In this document: positions 22,766 through 22,777 of the stretch, piece after piece | Layout of the letters: each line of letters starts with the position of its first letter | Numbering within the stretch: the first letter of the stretch is position 1 | NCBI RefSeq assembly: GCF_947169445.1 | Contig: NZ_CAMVPU010000058.1 | Location: 1-22,777, forward strand | Direction of reading: 5' to 3' | Origin: an uncultured Butyrivibrio sp. | Lineage (GTDB): Bacteria > Bacillota > Clostridia > Lachnospirales > Lachnospiraceae | Length of the DNA stretch: 22,777 nt | Position numbers and translations under genes: made by a program | Notes under the pieces: model-generated | The model's input: only the letters and a program-made list of their open reading frames with translations | Database searches by the model: none | What the model was told of the DNA's origin: nothing

Positions 22766-22777
22766 GAGCCGTATGAA
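22766..22777 (+). ncRNA. Start of group II intron domain V (cut by the window edge)
   Basis: GAGCCGTATGAA, 7 nt after the maturase stop, matches the 5' strand of the conserved domain V hairpin of bacterial group II introns, including the AGC catalytic triad. The complementary strand would lie beyond the window end. Confidence 0.65.

Noticed and set aside
1..22777. CRISPR arrays, tRNA and rRNA genes, and phage genes
   Set aside because: No regularly spaced repeats, cloverleaf-like sequences or phage structural motifs were found on reading through.

Overview
The window looks like part of the chromosome of a Gram-positive, carbohydrate-fermenting anaerobe of the Lachnospiraceae, perhaps Butyrivibrio or a relative. 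This is inferred from moderate GC content, strong AGGAGG-type ribosome binding sites, LplB/LplC-type sugar ABC permeases without a local ATPase, an AraC regulator next to a GPH symporter and a GH2 enzyme, and a group II intron remnant. No rRNA, tRNA, phage module or CRISPR array was seen.

Layout. 1-460: a relic of an unrecognised gene and a perfect terminator hairpin. 470-2392 (-): a membrane-bound c-di-GMP phosphodiesterase with an intact EAL domain and a degenerate GGDEF domain. 2758-4504: an OmpR-type response regulator and its sensor kinase, preceded by a perfect inverted repeat. 4510-4592: a 37-bp perfect palindromic repeat. 4700-5852: three overlapping membrane-protein genes, the last encoding only 29 residues. 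5932-7146 (-): an AraC regulator divergent from a GPH sugar symporter (7313) and a GH2 beta-galactosidase-like enzyme (8719), with direct repeats between them. 11171-13170: two SDR oxidoreductases separated by a second composite palindromic repeat. 13378-14781: a MATE exporter behind a leader carrying a terminator hairpin. 14786-15784 (-): a LacI regulator, convergent with the MATE gene and divergent from a sucrose or fructo-oligosaccharide operon (16092-22219) of two permeases, a binding lipoprotein, a GH32 hydrolase and a fructokinase. 22299-22341: the operon terminator. 22342-22777: a 5'-truncated group II intron (maturase C-terminus and start of domain V) that runs off the window.

How it works together. 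The last operon reads as a complete route: the lipoprotein and permeases import a fructoside, the cytoplasmic GH32 enzyme hydrolyses it, the PfkB-family kinase phosphorylates fructose, and the LacI protein represses the operon through palindromes that flank its promoter. The symporter/GH2 pair is a second uptake-and-hydrolysis unit under AraC control.

The least described part is the two-component system with the three-gene membrane operon. The promoter of that operon shares a 20-bp identical block, at an identical 31-bp distance from the -10 hexamer, with the promoter of the epimerase-like gene 6.4 kb away. This suggests a small regulon. A GGGGACGG repeat family occurs three times, and one copy supplies the stop codon and last residues of the fructokinase.
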